This document shows positions 23,620 to 31,594 of a DNA stretch of 36,245 nucleotides, one piece after another; the stretch's first letter is position 1, and each line of letters begins with the position of its first letter. This DNA comes from Rhodospirillales bacterium (lineage in GTDB: Bacteria; Pseudomonadota; Alphaproteobacteria; Reyranellales; Reyranellaceae), in NCBI GenBank assembly GCA_009377525.1, contig WHTW01000075.1, forward strand, positions 1 through 36,245. The letters run 5' to 3'. The notes beneath the pieces were generated by a model, which was not told where the DNA came from, did no database searches, and saw only the letters and a program-made list of their open reading frames with translations. Position numbers and translations under genes: made by a program.

Positions 23620-24059
23620 TCAGGCCGACCTTATCACGCGCGTGTCGGCCAGAATATCGTGCAGCGCCCGCTTGCGGTTGGTGAACGCTGCCATGATGTA
23701 GCCGATGAAAAGCGGCACCGCGGGCGTGACGATGAACTTTGCGAAGTGACGGGCGGCGGCGCGACCAAAGGAGAGTTGTGCACCGTCGAAGCGCACGATG
23801 CGCAGGCCGAGCGCCATCTTGCCGAGCGTGGCGCCGCGTGGCGAGCTGGTCATCAGCGCTTCGTAGAGCCAATTGATGACGATCAGCGAGCTCCGTGAAG
23901 AACGACCAAGATCACGATCGCGGCGGCTAGAGGGACCGACAAAACCAGCCCGTCGATCATGCAGGCGACGAAGCGGATCCAGAAGCCGCCAGGAGGCGCC
24001 GCCTCCACCGCCACCAGAGGTCGGTCGGACCAGACTGGCGGCGAAGGGGCGTTGGTCAA
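23620..24059 (-). pseudogene. Second RDD-family membrane protein, frameshifted
   Basis: Two frames join into one RDD protein. The first, from about the TTG at 24059, reads TNAPSPPVWSDRPL, then GGFWIRFVACMIDGLVLSV (helix 1 with the conserved Arg and Asp) and ends at a TGA after VVLHGAR near 23890. The second frame continues IVINWLYEALMTSSPRGATLGKMALGLRIV, helix 3 and FTNRKRALHDILADT, stopping at 23620. A one-base shift is needed at about 23885-23900, and the loop between helices 1 and 2 is shorter than usual. No ATG start is visible; it follows leuC by 10 bp. It resembles the intact RDD gene next to it and is either decaying or affected by a sequence error. Confidence 0.7.
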
Positions 24060-24069
24060 GGCAACGTCG

Positions 24070-25515
24070 CTACTGGTAGTCGCGTACGTCGGCGAGCGTG
24101 CCCTTGATGGCGGCGGCCGCCGCCATCGCCGGGCTCACCAGATGGGTGCGTCCGCCGCGGCCCTGCCTTCCCTCGAAGTTGCGGTTCGAGGTCGAGGCGC
24201 AGCGTTGGCCGGGCTCGAGCCGGTCGGCGTTCATCGCGAGGCACATCGAGCAGCCCTGGATGCGCCATTCGAAGCCCGCCTCGAGGAAGATCTTGTCGAG
24301 ACCTTCCTTCTCGGCCTCGGCCTTCACCAGGCCGGAGCCTGGCACGACCATCGCCGACACGCCGGCCGCCACCTTGCGGCCCTTGGCGATCTCGGCGGCG
24401 GCGCGCAGGTCTTCGATGCGGCCGTTGGTGCACGAGCCGATGAACACGCGATCGATCGGCACGTCGACCAGGCGCGTGCCCGGCGTCAGGCCCATGTAGG
24501 CGAGCGAGCGCGCCCACGCCTCGCGCCGGTTCTCGTCCGGCGCGTTGGCCGGATCGGGAATGACATCGGTGATCGGCAGCGCGTCCTGCGGGCTGGTGCC
24601 CCAGGTCACCATGGGCGGGATGTCGGAAGCGAGCAGGTCGAGCTGGCTGTCGAATTGCGCGCCCATGTCGCTCGGCAGTCGCCGCCACTGACCAAGCGCC
24701 AGATCCCACGCGCCGCCCTTGGGCGAATACGGCCGGCCTTCGAGGTACTTGAAGGTCGTGTCGTCCGGCGCGATCAGGCCGGCGCGCGCGCCCGCCTCGA
24801 TCGACATGTTGCAGACCGTCATGCGGCCTTCCATCGTCATCTCGCGGATGGCGCGGCCGGCATACTCGATCACGTAGCCGGTGCCGCCGGCGGTGCCGAG
24901 CTTGCCGATGATGGCGAGGATCACGTCCTTGGCGGTGACGCCGAGCGGCAGGCTGCCTTCGACCGCCACCCGCATGCTCTTGGCGGGCCTCTGGATCAGC
25001 GTCTGGGTGGCGAGCACGTGCTCGACCTCGGAGGTGCCGATGCCGAAGGCGAGCGCGCCGAATGCGCCGTGCGTGGAAGTGTGGCTGTCGCCGCACACGA
25101 TGGTCATGCCCGGCAAGGTCAGGCCCTGCTCGGGGCCGATCACGTGGACGATGCCGCGACGGGCGTCGTTCATGTCGAAGTAGGGCACGCCGAAATCGGC
25201 GACGTTCTTCTCCAGCGTCTCGACCTGGATGCGCGATTCCTCATCCATGCCGCCCTCGCCGACCGGCGTGGTCGGCGTGTTGTGGTCGGCTACGGCAACG
25301 GTGGCGTCGGGCCGGCGCACCGGCCGGCCGGCCATGCGCAGGCCTTCGAAGGCCTGCGGGCTGGTCACCTCGTGCACGAGGTGACGGTCGACATAGATCA
25401 CGCAGGTGCCGTCGTCCTGACGATGGACGACGTGGGCATCCCAGATCTTCTCGAACAGGGTGCGCGGCGGCGGAGGCGGCGGAGGCGGCGTGGCCGACTT
25501 CTTGCGGAACGCCAT
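24070..25515 (-). CDS. leuC: 3-Isopropylmalate dehydratase large subunit
   Basis: A 481-residue aconitase-family protein. Iron-sulfur ligands are visible: Cys in IGSCTNGR and the pair in QGCSMCLAMN. Substrate-binding stretches include YVDRHLVHEVTSPQAF, VCGDSHTSTHGAFGALAFGIGTSEVEHV and RNFEGRQGRGGRTHLVSPAMAAAAA. It forms the LeuCD dehydratase. The N-terminus is odd: MAFRKKSAT, then eight prolines in a row (25465-25488) before the normal RTLFEKIWDAHVV. The usual start has only a few residues before RTLF, so this is a short insertion made of CCG-type repeats. It follows rplS by 6 bp. Confidence 0.97.
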   Translation of the reverse strand: MAFRKKSATPPPPPPPPRTLFEKIWDAHVVHRQDDGTCVIYVDRHLVHEVTSPQAFEGLRMAGRPVRRPDATVAVADHNTPTTPVGEGGMDEESRIQVETLEKNVADFGVPYFDMNDARRGIVHVIGPEQGLTLPGMTIVCGDSHTSTHGAFGALAFGIGTSEVEHVLATQTLIQRPAKSMRVAVEGSLPLGVTAKDVILAIIGKLGTAGGTGYVIEYAGRAIREMTMEGRMTVCNMSIEAGARAGLIAPDDTTFKYLEGRPYSPKGGAWDLALGQWRRLPSDMGAQFDSQLDLLASDIPPMVTWGTSPQDALPITDVIPDPANAPDENRREAWARSLAYMGLTPGTRLVDVPIDRVFIGSCTNGRIEDLRAAAEIAKGRKVAAGVSAMVVPGSGLVKAEAEKEGLDKIFLEAGFEWRIQGCSMCLAMNADRLEPGQRCASTSNRNFEGRQGRGGRTHLVSPAMAAAAAIKGTLADVRDYQ

Positions 25516-25521
25516 GGTCGC

Positions 25522-26004
25522 CTACCTCTTCCCGCCCTTGACGGCACGCACGGTCCTCTCGTCCTTGGGCTTTTCCTTCTTGAGCTTCTCGCGCCGCGGA
25601 CGCTTGGCGGCCTCCTCGGCCTGCTCGGCGATCAGCTCGCGCTGGGCCTCGACGTCCTCGGCGATGCGGCTCGCCTTGCCGCGTAGCTCGCGCAGGTAAT
25701 AGAGCTTGGCGCGGCGCACGATGCCCTTGCGGACGACCTCGATCTCCCAGATGCCCGGGCCGTAGAGCGGGAACACACGCTCGACGCCCTCGCCGAAGGA
25801 GATCTTGCGCACCGTGAACGAGGAGTTCACGCCGGCATTCTTGCGGCCGATGCACAGGCCCTCGTAGACCTGCAGGCGCTCGCGGTTGCCTTCTTGCACC
25901 TTGACGTGCACGCGCAGCGTGTCGCCCGGCTCGAAGCGCGGCACCGGCCGCTCGCTCTGCACCTTGTCGATCGTGGCCTGGCCGATCGTGTCGAGAATGT
26001 TCAT
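25522..26004 (-). CDS. rplS: 50S ribosomal protein L19
   Basis: A 160-residue L19. The conserved core runs from FEPGDTLRVHVKVQEGNRERLQVYEGLCIGRKN (the ribosome-interface segment) to RRAKLYYLRELRGKASRI. The C-terminal 45 residues are Lys/Arg/Glu-rich, an extension common in alphaproteobacteria. The ATG at 26004 was preferred over the one at 26013 because AGGA is eight bases away. It follows trmD by 16 bp in the ffh-rpsP-rimM-trmD-rplS operon and helps form the 30S-50S bridge. Confidence 0.97.
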   Translation of the reverse strand: MNILDTIGQATIDKVQSERPVPRFEPGDTLRVHVKVQEGNRERLQVYEGLCIGRKNAGVNSSFTVRKISFGEGVERVFPLYGPGIWEIEVVRKGIVRRAKLYYLRELRGKASRIAEDVEAQRELIAEQAEEAAKRPRREKLKKEKPKDERTVRAVKGGKR

Positions 26005-26020
26005 CGCATCCATCCTTTCG

Positions 26021-26752
26021 TCATTTCTCGTCGTTTACCTTCGCGGCCTGCCGCCTGGCCCACAGATCGGGCCGCCGCCGCCGCGTAATCTCTTCCCGCT
26101 GGAGCTTCCGCCAGTCCGCCACCTTGCCGTGATGGCCCGACACCAGGACCTCCGGCACGCGCCGTTCGGTTCCGTCGGGCCCGGTCCAGCTCGCGGGCCG
26201 GGTGTAGTGCGGATACTCCAGCAATCCGTCCTCGAAACTCTCCTCGCTCGCCGACATGGGCTCGCCCATCACCCCGGGCAGCAGCCGCACGCAGCAATCC
26301 ATCACCGCCATGGCCGCGATCTCGCCGCCCGAAAGCACGAAATCGCCGACCGAGATCTCCTCCAACGCCTGGGCCTCGATGACGCGCTCGTCGACGCCCT
26401 CGAACCGCCCGCACACCAGCACCACGCCCGAACTCGCTGCCAGCTCCCGTCCGCGCGCCTGGGTGAACGGCGCCCCGCGGGGAGACAGCAGCACCCTCGG
26501 CACTCCCGCCATCCCTGGTGATTGGGCGACCGCCTCGATCGCCGCCGACAGCACGTCGGGCTTCATCACCATGCCGGCGCCGCCTCCGAAGGGCGCGTCG
26601 TCGACCGTTCCGTGGCGGTCCTTGGCGAACCGCCTGATGTCGACCGCGTCGAGCGACCACACGCCTTCCTTCAGCGCCTTGCCGGCCAGGCTCTCGCCCA
26701 GCGGGCCCGGAAACATCTCCGGGAAGAGCGTCAGCGCCACAGCGCGCCACAC
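26021..26752 (-). CDS. trmD: tRNA (guanine-N1)-methyltransferase
   Basis: A 243-residue SPOUT methyltransferase that makes m1G37 in tRNA and prevents frameshifting. Trefoil-knot motifs are visible: LLSPRGAPFTQ, VCGRFEGVDERVIE, ISVGDFVLSGGEIAAM, and EVLVSGHHGKVADWR. The GTG at 26752 starts MWRAVALTLFPEMFPGPLG, the usual alphaproteobacterial N-terminus, with AGGA five bases upstream, so the longer frame to 26854 was rejected. It lies 7 bp after rimM. Confidence 0.96.
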   Translation of the reverse strand: MWRAVALTLFPEMFPGPLGESLAGKALKEGVWSLDAVDIRRFAKDRHGTVDDAPFGGGAGMVMKPDVLSAAIEAVAQSPGMAGVPRVLLSPRGAPFTQARGRELAASSGVVLVCGRFEGVDERVIEAQALEEISVGDFVLSGGEIAAMAVMDCCVRLLPGVMGEPMSASEESFEDGLLEYPHYTRPASWTGPDGTERRVPEVLVSGHHGKVADWRKLQREEITRRRRPDLWARRQAAKVNDEK

Positions 26753-26759
26753 GTTGGTC

Positions 26760-27293
26760 CTACGCCTCCTTCTTCTCTCCACCCGCCAGCAGTCCCGCCG
26801 GCGGATCGACCACGACCTTGCCGCCTTCGACGTCGACCTCGGGCACCGCTTCATCGGTGAAAGGCAGCATCACCGACTGGCGTGACGCCGCGCCTCCCGA
26901 GACCTCCATCGTCCGGCCGGCGCCGAAATCGTGGAAGGCCATCACCTGTCCCCAATTCCGGCCGTCCCGTCCGACGGCAGGCAAACCGACCAGGTCCGCC
27001 TCGTACCACTCCCGCTCGCCCGTTGCCGGCAATCGCTCGCGCTCCACATAGAGCCGCAATCCTCGTATCGCCTCGGCCGCCGTTCGATCGGCTACGCCCT
27101 CGATCCGGGCCAGCACCGCACCTTTGACCGTGCTCAGCGCCTCGACCCGATACCGCGTCTTCCCCGCTTCGTCCGACAGCTCGCCATAGGAAGCGATCGC
27201 CATCGGGTCATCGGTGAAGCTCCTGATGCGCACCAGGCCGCGCACTCCATGCGGCGCGGCCACGACGCCCAGCAGGACGCGGCCCCTACTCAT
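26760..27293 (-). CDS. rimM: Ribosome maturation factor RimM
   Basis: A 177-residue RimM. It has the N-terminal RimM beta-barrel (LGVVAAPHGVRGLVRIRSFTDDP) and the PRC-barrel half (EREWYEADLVGLPAVG ... QSVMLPFTDEAVPEVDVEGGKVVVDPPAGLL). It assists 30S head assembly by binding S19. The ATG at 27293 has GAGG seven bases upstream; a TTG two codons earlier is less likely. It follows rpsP by 12 bp. Confidence 0.96.
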   Translation of the reverse strand: MSRGRVLLGVVAAPHGVRGLVRIRSFTDDPMAIASYGELSDEAGKTRYRVEALSTVKGAVLARIEGVADRTAAEAIRGLRLYVERERLPATGEREWYEADLVGLPAVGRDGRNWGQVMAFHDFGAGRTMEVSGGAASRQSVMLPFTDEAVPEVDVEGGKVVVDPPAGLLAGGEKKEA

Positions 27294-27305
27294 AAGCAAG
27301 CCTCA

Positions 27306-27680
27306 TCAGCTCGCGGCGGCCTCCTTGGCCTCGCCTTCAGGGGCGGCGCTGGCAGCGGCAGCCGCCTTCAGGCGCTCCTGCGCCTTGGCGCGCGGCTGCG
27401 GCTTCTTGGTCTGATCGCGGCGCTCGCGCGGCTTCATCATCTCGGCCTGGGCCAGGAACTTGGCGACGCGGTCCGACGGCTGGGCGCCGACCTTCAGCCA
27501 ATGCGCGATGCGCTCCTTGTCGAGCGTGATGCGCTGGGCGTGCTCGCGCGGCAGCAGGGGGTTGTAGGTGCCGAGCTTCTCGATGAAGCGGCCATCGCGC
27601 GGGCTGCGCGAATCGGCCACGACGATGTGGAAGAACGGCCGCTTCTTGGCGCCGTGACGGGTCATACGAATAGCAAGCAT
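27306..27680 (-). CDS. rpsP: 30S ribosomal protein S16
   Basis: A 124-residue S16. The conserved part is residues 1-80 (IRMTRHGAKKRPFFHIVVADSRSPRDGRFIEKLGTYNP), with the usual 16S rRNA-binding residues. The C-terminal 40 residues are Lys/Ala/Glu-rich and are longer than in Escherichia coli, as in many alphaproteobacteria. It lies 19 bp after ffh and 12 bp before rimM. Confidence 0.97.
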   Translation of the reverse strand: MLAIRMTRHGAKKRPFFHIVVADSRSPRDGRFIEKLGTYNPLLPREHAQRITLDKERIAHWLKVGAQPSDRVAKFLAQAEMMKPRERRDQTKKPQPRAKAQERLKAAAAASAAPEGEAKEAAAS

Positions 27681-27699
27681 TCTTTCTCCTTCGACAATT

Positions 27700-29100
27700 T
27701 CAGCGCGGGAAGCCGGGCGGCGGCATCATGCCTCCGAGGCTGCGCATGAATCCCTTCTCTCCGAGTTTGTTGACGCGTTTCATCATCTTGAGCATGTCGG
27801 CGTGCTGCTTGAGCAGCTTGTTGACGTCCTGCACGGCCACGCCCGAGCCCTTGGCGATGCGCTTCTTGCGCGAGGCGTGGATGATGTCGGGGTGGCGCCG
27901 CTCCTTGGGTGTCATCGCGAGGATGACGGCTTCCTGGCGCTTGAGCTGGGTCTCGTCGATCTTGGCCTTGGACATCGCAGCCTTGGCCTGCATGGCGCCC
28001 GGCAGCATGCCCATCAGGCCGCTGAGGCCGCCCATCTTGCGCAGCTGACGCAGCTGGCTCAGCAGGTCGTCCATGTCGAACTGGCCTTTGCGGACCTTGG
28101 CCGCGAGCTTCTCGGCGTCGTCTTTCTCGATCGTCTCGGCGGCGCGCTCGACCAGCGAGATGATGTCGCCCATGCCGAGGATGCGGCCGGCGATGCGGTC
28201 GGGATGGAACGGCTCGAGCGCGTCGAACTTCTCGCCGACGCCGATCAGCTTGACCGGGCGGCCGGTGACGGCGCGCATCGACAGCGCGGCGCCGCCGCGC
28301 GCATCGCCGTCGACTCGCGTGAGCACGATGCCGGTGACCGCCAGCCGGTCGTTGAACGCCTTGGCGACATTGACGGCATCCTGGCCGGTCATGGCGTCGG
28401 CGACGAGCAGCGTCTCCTTGGGCTGGGCGAGGGCGCTGATATCGGCGACCTCCTTCATCAGCTCTTCGTCGATCGCGAGGCGGCCCGCCGTATCGAGGAT
28501 CAGCACGTCGAAGCCTTCGCGCCGCGCCGTCTCGAGGGCTCGCTTCGTGATGGCGAGCGGCATCTCCAGCGGCACGATCGGCAGGGTCGGCACGCCGGTC
28601 TGCTCGCCCAGGATCTTCAGCTGCTGCTGCGCGGCCGGCCGGCGCGTGTCGAGCGAGGCCATCATGACCTTGCGCTTGGTGGCGAAGCTGCCGCCGAACT
28701 CGGCCGCCATGCCCTGCGGGCCCTGGCTCAGACGATAGCCGATCTTGGCCGACGAGGTGGTCTTGCCCGAGCCCTGCAGGCCGACCATCAGGATCACGAC
28801 CGGCGGGATAGCGTTGAGGTCGAGGTCGGCGACGGCGCCGCCCAGCATCTCGACCAGGTGATCGTTGACGATCTTGACGACCATCTGGCCCGGCGTGACC
28901 GAGCGGATGACGTCGGTGCCGATCGCCTTGGGCCGCACCGAATCGATGAACTGGCGGACGACCGGCAGGGCCACGTCGGCTTCGAGGAGCGCGGTGCGGA
29001 CCTCGCGCAGGGCCGCATCGACATCGGCCTCGGAGAGCGCGCCGCGCCCGCGAAGCTTGTCGAATACGTCACCCAGACGTTTGCTCAGACCCTCGAACAT
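27700..29100 (-). CDS. ffh: Signal recognition particle protein Ffh (SRP54)
   Basis: A 466-residue SRP GTPase. It contains the N domain (residues 1-90), the G domain with the P loop GLQGSGKTTSSAKI, MASLDTRRPAAQQQL, DTAGR and TRVDGDARGG, and the Met-rich M domain ending MPPPGFPR. With 4.5S RNA it delivers nascent membrane proteins to FtsY, encoded here at 32453. The ATG at 29100 starts MFEGLSKRLGDVFDKL, the family start; the frame to 29190 was rejected. It heads the rpsP-rimM-trmD-rplS operon. Confidence 0.97.
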   Translation of the reverse strand: MFEGLSKRLGDVFDKLRGRGALSEADVDAALREVRTALLEADVALPVVRQFIDSVRPKAIGTDVIRSVTPGQMVVKIVNDHLVEMLGGAVADLDLNAIPPVVILMVGLQGSGKTTSSAKIGYRLSQGPQGMAAEFGGSFATKRKVMMASLDTRRPAAQQQLKILGEQTGVPTLPIVPLEMPLAITKRALETARREGFDVLILDTAGRLAIDEELMKEVADISALAQPKETLLVADAMTGQDAVNVAKAFNDRLAVTGIVLTRVDGDARGGAALSMRAVTGRPVKLIGVGEKFDALEPFHPDRIAGRILGMGDIISLVERAAETIEKDDAEKLAAKVRKGQFDMDDLLSQLRQLRKMGGLSGLMGMLPGAMQAKAAMSKAKIDETQLKRQEAVILAMTPKERRHPDIIHASRKKRIAKGSGVAVQDVNKLLKQHADMLKMMKRVNKLGEKGFMRSLGGMMPPPGFPR

Positions 29101-29253
29101 GCTCTCGTCGACCCTACGTTCGCCCAAACACGTATCGCGCCGATGCGCGAACCTTCGCGGATCAGCGGAGCTCCCCGAAGGGGGAACCATTAAATCGGCA
29201 CGACCGATTGAACGGGCGGGGTATAAGGCCTGCCGGACAAGGAGTCAAAAGGC

Positions 29254-29916
29254 TTGACGGCGGACGATAACCTATTGATCCAGAACGATTCGCGGCCCAT
29301 CAGGGGATGGTCGATCGTGGTCTTCCTGGCCGTCCTGCCGCTGTTGCTGGTGCCGGCGGTCTGGCTGCTCCGCGACCGCGAAATGCTGGCGATGCTCGCC
29401 CTCTTCTTCACGTCGAGCCTGATCGCACTCGCCGTCGCGGTCGCCCCGATGGGTGTGCGGGCCCTGCCGGCGCTGGGTTTTCGGCCGGCCGGCTTCTGGC
29501 CGATCGTGCTCGGCACGGTGGGCGCCCTGGTCGTGTCGGTCGCAGTCAGCCAACTCGGCGAGGCGGAAGGCGTGAAGCAGGCGATGGACGTGGCCCGCAC
29601 GCCCAGGCTGTTCGTGGCGAGTCTGGTCGTGATGGCGTTGCTGGCGCCGCTGGTCGAGGAGGCGGTCTTTCGCGGCCTGCTCTACGGCTGGGTGGCCGGC
29701 CGCTGGGGAACGACGGCCGCCTGGCTCACAAGCTCGATCCTCTTCGCCGCCGCCCATGTCGAGCCGACCCATGCCCTCCTCGTCCTGCCGCTTGGCCTGT
29801 GGTTCGGCTGGCTGCGACAGCGCACCGGTTCGCTCTGGCCGTCGCTGGCGGCGCACGTCGTCAACAACGGCATTGCGGTCGTGGCGGCCGCGTATGTCAG
29901 CGGAACCTCACCCTGA
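29254..29916 (+). CDS. CPBP-family intramembrane metalloprotease (CAAX protease-like)
   Basis: A 220-residue multi-helix membrane protein. The three family motifs are intact: EEAVFR (Glu135, Glu136, Arg140), FAAAH (His168) and HVVNN (His201 and Asn205). CPBP/Abi proteins are glutamate-dependent membrane proteases or immunity factors of bacteriocins and regulatory systems; no partner is visible here. The start is TTG at 29254 with AAGGAG nine bases upstream. Its last codons and stop (GTSP, TGA) are supplied by a palindromic repeat that begins at 29906. It is divergent from ffh. Confidence 0.88.
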   Translation: MTADDNLLIQNDSRPIRGWSIVVFLAVLPLLLVPAVWLLRDREMLAMLALFFTSSLIALAVAVAPMGVRALPALGFRPAGFWPIVLGTVGALVVSVAVSQLGEAEGVKQAMDVARTPRLFVASLVVMALLAPLVEEAVFRGLLYGWVAGRWGTTAAWLTSSILFAAAHVEPTHALLVLPLGLWFGWLRQRTGSLWPSLAAHVVNNGIAVVAAAYVSGTSP

Positions 29917-30022
29917 GGAGCGCCGCTGAGCGGCGCGTCTCGAAGGGCGGGCTACAGCGCCAGTGGGGCCCACCCTTCGAGACGGCCGCGTAGTACTCGA
30001 GGGGCGCCTCCTCAGGGTGAGG
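29906..30022. repeat. Palindromic repeat overlapping the protease 3' end
   Basis: The outer words are CCTCACCCTGAGGAGCGCC on the left and GGCGCCTCCTCAGGGTGAGG (30003-30022) on the right, complementary apart from one extra base. Further in, GTCTCGAAGGGCGGGC (from 29937) pairs with GGGCCCACCCTTCGAGAC up to about 29983. The whole folds into a long imperfect hairpin. The words CCTCACCCTGAGGAG and GTCTCGAAGGGTG are recalled as common dispersed repeats of alphaproteobacterial genomes. It lies between convergent genes and provides the protease stop codon. Confidence 0.85.
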
Positions 30023-30029
30023 TGTGTGT

Positions 30030-30632
30030 TCACGCCGCCAGCTTGCGGTCGACGAAATCCAGACGGTCCTGACCCCAGAAGATTTCCTTGTCGATCACGA
30101 ACGAAGGTGCGCCGAACACCCCGTGGTCGATGGCGAACGTGGTGTAGGACTCGCGCTTTTCTGCCATGCCGGGTGCCTCGCTCGCCTTGAGCACCAGGTC
30201 GGCATCGAGCCCGCAGCCTGCGATGATCTCCCGCAAGGTCGCCGGATCGCCGGTGTTCTTGTCCTCGGCCCAGAGCGCGGCGAGCACGGCGTGCGCGAGC
30301 TTTATGGCGTCGGCCATGCGGCTGAGCTCGCGCAAGGCGATCACGCACTTGGCGGCCGGCATCTCGTTGGCGGGAAAGAACTTGGGCTCGAGGTTGAGCT
30401 TGATGCCCAGTTGGTCGCGCCAGCGCTTCAGCTCCATCATGCGATAGGCCTGGCGTTGTGGGGCACGCTTGGGCAGTGGCAGGCCGCCCGAGACCGCGAA
30501 GACGGAACCGAAATCGACCGGCCAGATCGTGACGTGCGTGTTGTGCTTCTTGGCGATCTCCTCGAAGCGCTTCGACCCGAGATAGGTCCATGGCGAGTTC
30601 AAGGAGACGTAGTAGTCGACGTGCTTGGCCAT
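30030..30632 (-). CDS. 2-Hydroxychromene-2-carboxylate isomerase-like protein
   Basis: A 200-residue DsbA-fold protein of the GST-kappa/HCCA-isomerase type. It begins VDYYVSLNSPWTYLGSKRF, with the catalytic-type Ser in SPW, and the C-terminal glutathione-contact region FAIDHGVFGAPSFVIDKEIFWGQDRLDFVD is conserved. Family members isomerise aromatic ring-cleavage products in naphthalene-type degradation using glutathione, but many genomic copies have unknown substrates. No dioxygenase neighbours of that pathway are adjacent. GGAGG is five bases before the ATG at 30632. Confidence 0.88.
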   Translation of the reverse strand: MAKHVDYYVSLNSPWTYLGSKRFEEIAKKHNTHVTIWPVDFGSVFAVSGGLPLPKRAPQRQAYRMMELKRWRDQLGIKLNLEPKFFPANEMPAAKCVIALRELSRMADAIKLAHAVLAALWAEDKNTGDPATLREIIAGCGLDADLVLKASEAPGMAEKRESYTTFAIDHGVFGAPSFVIDKEIFWGQDRLDFVDRKLAA

Positions 30633-30661
30633 GATGTCCTCCACGTGCGCACTGTGGCTGA

Positions 30662-31588
30662 ATGGCAGGCGACAGCAAGGGGCCGATGGGCCATCCTTCC
30701 GACGTGTCGGAACGAACCATCGCGATCACCGGCGGCGATGCCGGCTATTTCGACCTGATCAAGGACTGCATCGGCTCGCTGCGCGCCACGGCCGAAGGAC
30801 GCGCGCCGGCGTTGGGCGTCCTCGATTGTGGTTTGACGGAGGAGCAACGCGCCTGGTGCCGCGATCAGGGAGCGACCCTGGTCGCGCCAAAGTGGGACTT
30901 CGACTTTCCCGATCGCGACAAGTTGAAGGATGGCTACAAGGCCCTGACGGCGCGGCCTTTCCTGCCACGCTACTTTCCGGGCTTCGATCTCTATCTCTGG
31001 ATCGACGGTGATTGCTGGGTGCAGCAGGGCGATGCGATCGCGCTGTTCCAGCAGGCCGCGCGCACTGGCGCGCTCGCCGTGGCGCCGGAGATCCATCGCT
31101 CCATGCGCCACTATCGCCACGCCTGGGGCGAGTTCTCCGCGGCGAACGGTGCGGCCTACGAAGCGTGCTTCGACAAGGCGACGGCTGAGCGGCTGATCCG
31201 CTATCCCCTGATCAACGCCGGTGTCTTCGCCCTCGAGGCCGAGGCGCCGCACTGGGTCGGCTGGGCCGACGTCATGGGCCAGGCCCTGCAACGCTCGACC
31301 AACATGACCGACCAGGTGGCCCTGAACGTCCTGGTCTACGACAAGGGCTTCGCCTGCGAACCGCTGCCCAGCCGCTGCAACTGGCCGATCCATCATGCGA
31401 CGCCGGCCTGGGACACCGACCGCTCGCTGTTCGTCGAACCGGCCATGCCCTACGAGGCCTTGGGCATCCTGCACCTGACCATCTACACCAAGAGGCTCGC
31501 TACCCTGGATGTGCGGGAACTGGGCGGGGCCCATGACGGCCAGATTCGGCCGCGCTCGTTGCGCTGGCCGGGCCGAACGGCCATATAG
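30662..31588 (+). CDS. Putative GT-A-type glycosyltransferase
   Basis: A 308-residue protein that begins with a strand-like AITGGDAGYFDLIKDCIGSL, then YLWIDGDCWV (Asp115 and Asp117), a DxD motif as used for metal-nucleotide-sugar binding. The rest has NAGVFALEAEAPHW and NMTDQVALNVLV, which recall GT8-like or related nucleotide-sugar transferases. No signal peptide or membrane helix. It is 6 bp before dapF, but its function is not obviously linked to that gene. The ATG at 30662 has no clear ribosome-binding site; the ATG at 30686 with AAGGGG is an alternative. Acceptor and donor are unknown. Confidence 0.7.
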   Translation: MAGDSKGPMGHPSDVSERTIAITGGDAGYFDLIKDCIGSLRATAEGRAPALGVLDCGLTEEQRAWCRDQGATLVAPKWDFDFPDRDKLKDGYKALTARPFLPRYFPGFDLYLWIDGDCWVQQGDAIALFQQAARTGALAVAPEIHRSMRHYRHAWGEFSAANGAAYEACFDKATAERLIRYPLINAGVFALEAEAPHWVGWADVMGQALQRSTNMTDQVALNVLVYDKGFACEPLPSRCNWPIHHATPAWDTDRSLFVEPAMPYEALGILHLTIYTKRLATLDVRELGGAHDGQIRPRSLRWPGRTAI

Positions 31589-31594
31589 CGCCGC

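Noticed and set aside
25440..25500. Repetitive GGC/GGA run suspected of being a CRISPR or tandem-repeat array
   Set aside because: It is the proline-coding microsatellite of leuC; there are no spacers or longer repeat units.
23959..29193. Long plus-strand frames opposite leuC and ffh
   Set aside because: Antisense shadows; the minus-strand genes are firmly identified by conserved motifs.
29101..29253. 4.5S SRP RNA gene beside ffh
   Set aside because: No GGAA-type apical loop with the expected stem was seen. The gap holds only small inverted repeats (AATCGG/CCGATT, CCCC/GGGG).
29254..29916. Bacteriocin immunity gene
   Set aside because: CPBP proteins can serve this role, but no small bacteriocin precursor or transporter was found beside it.
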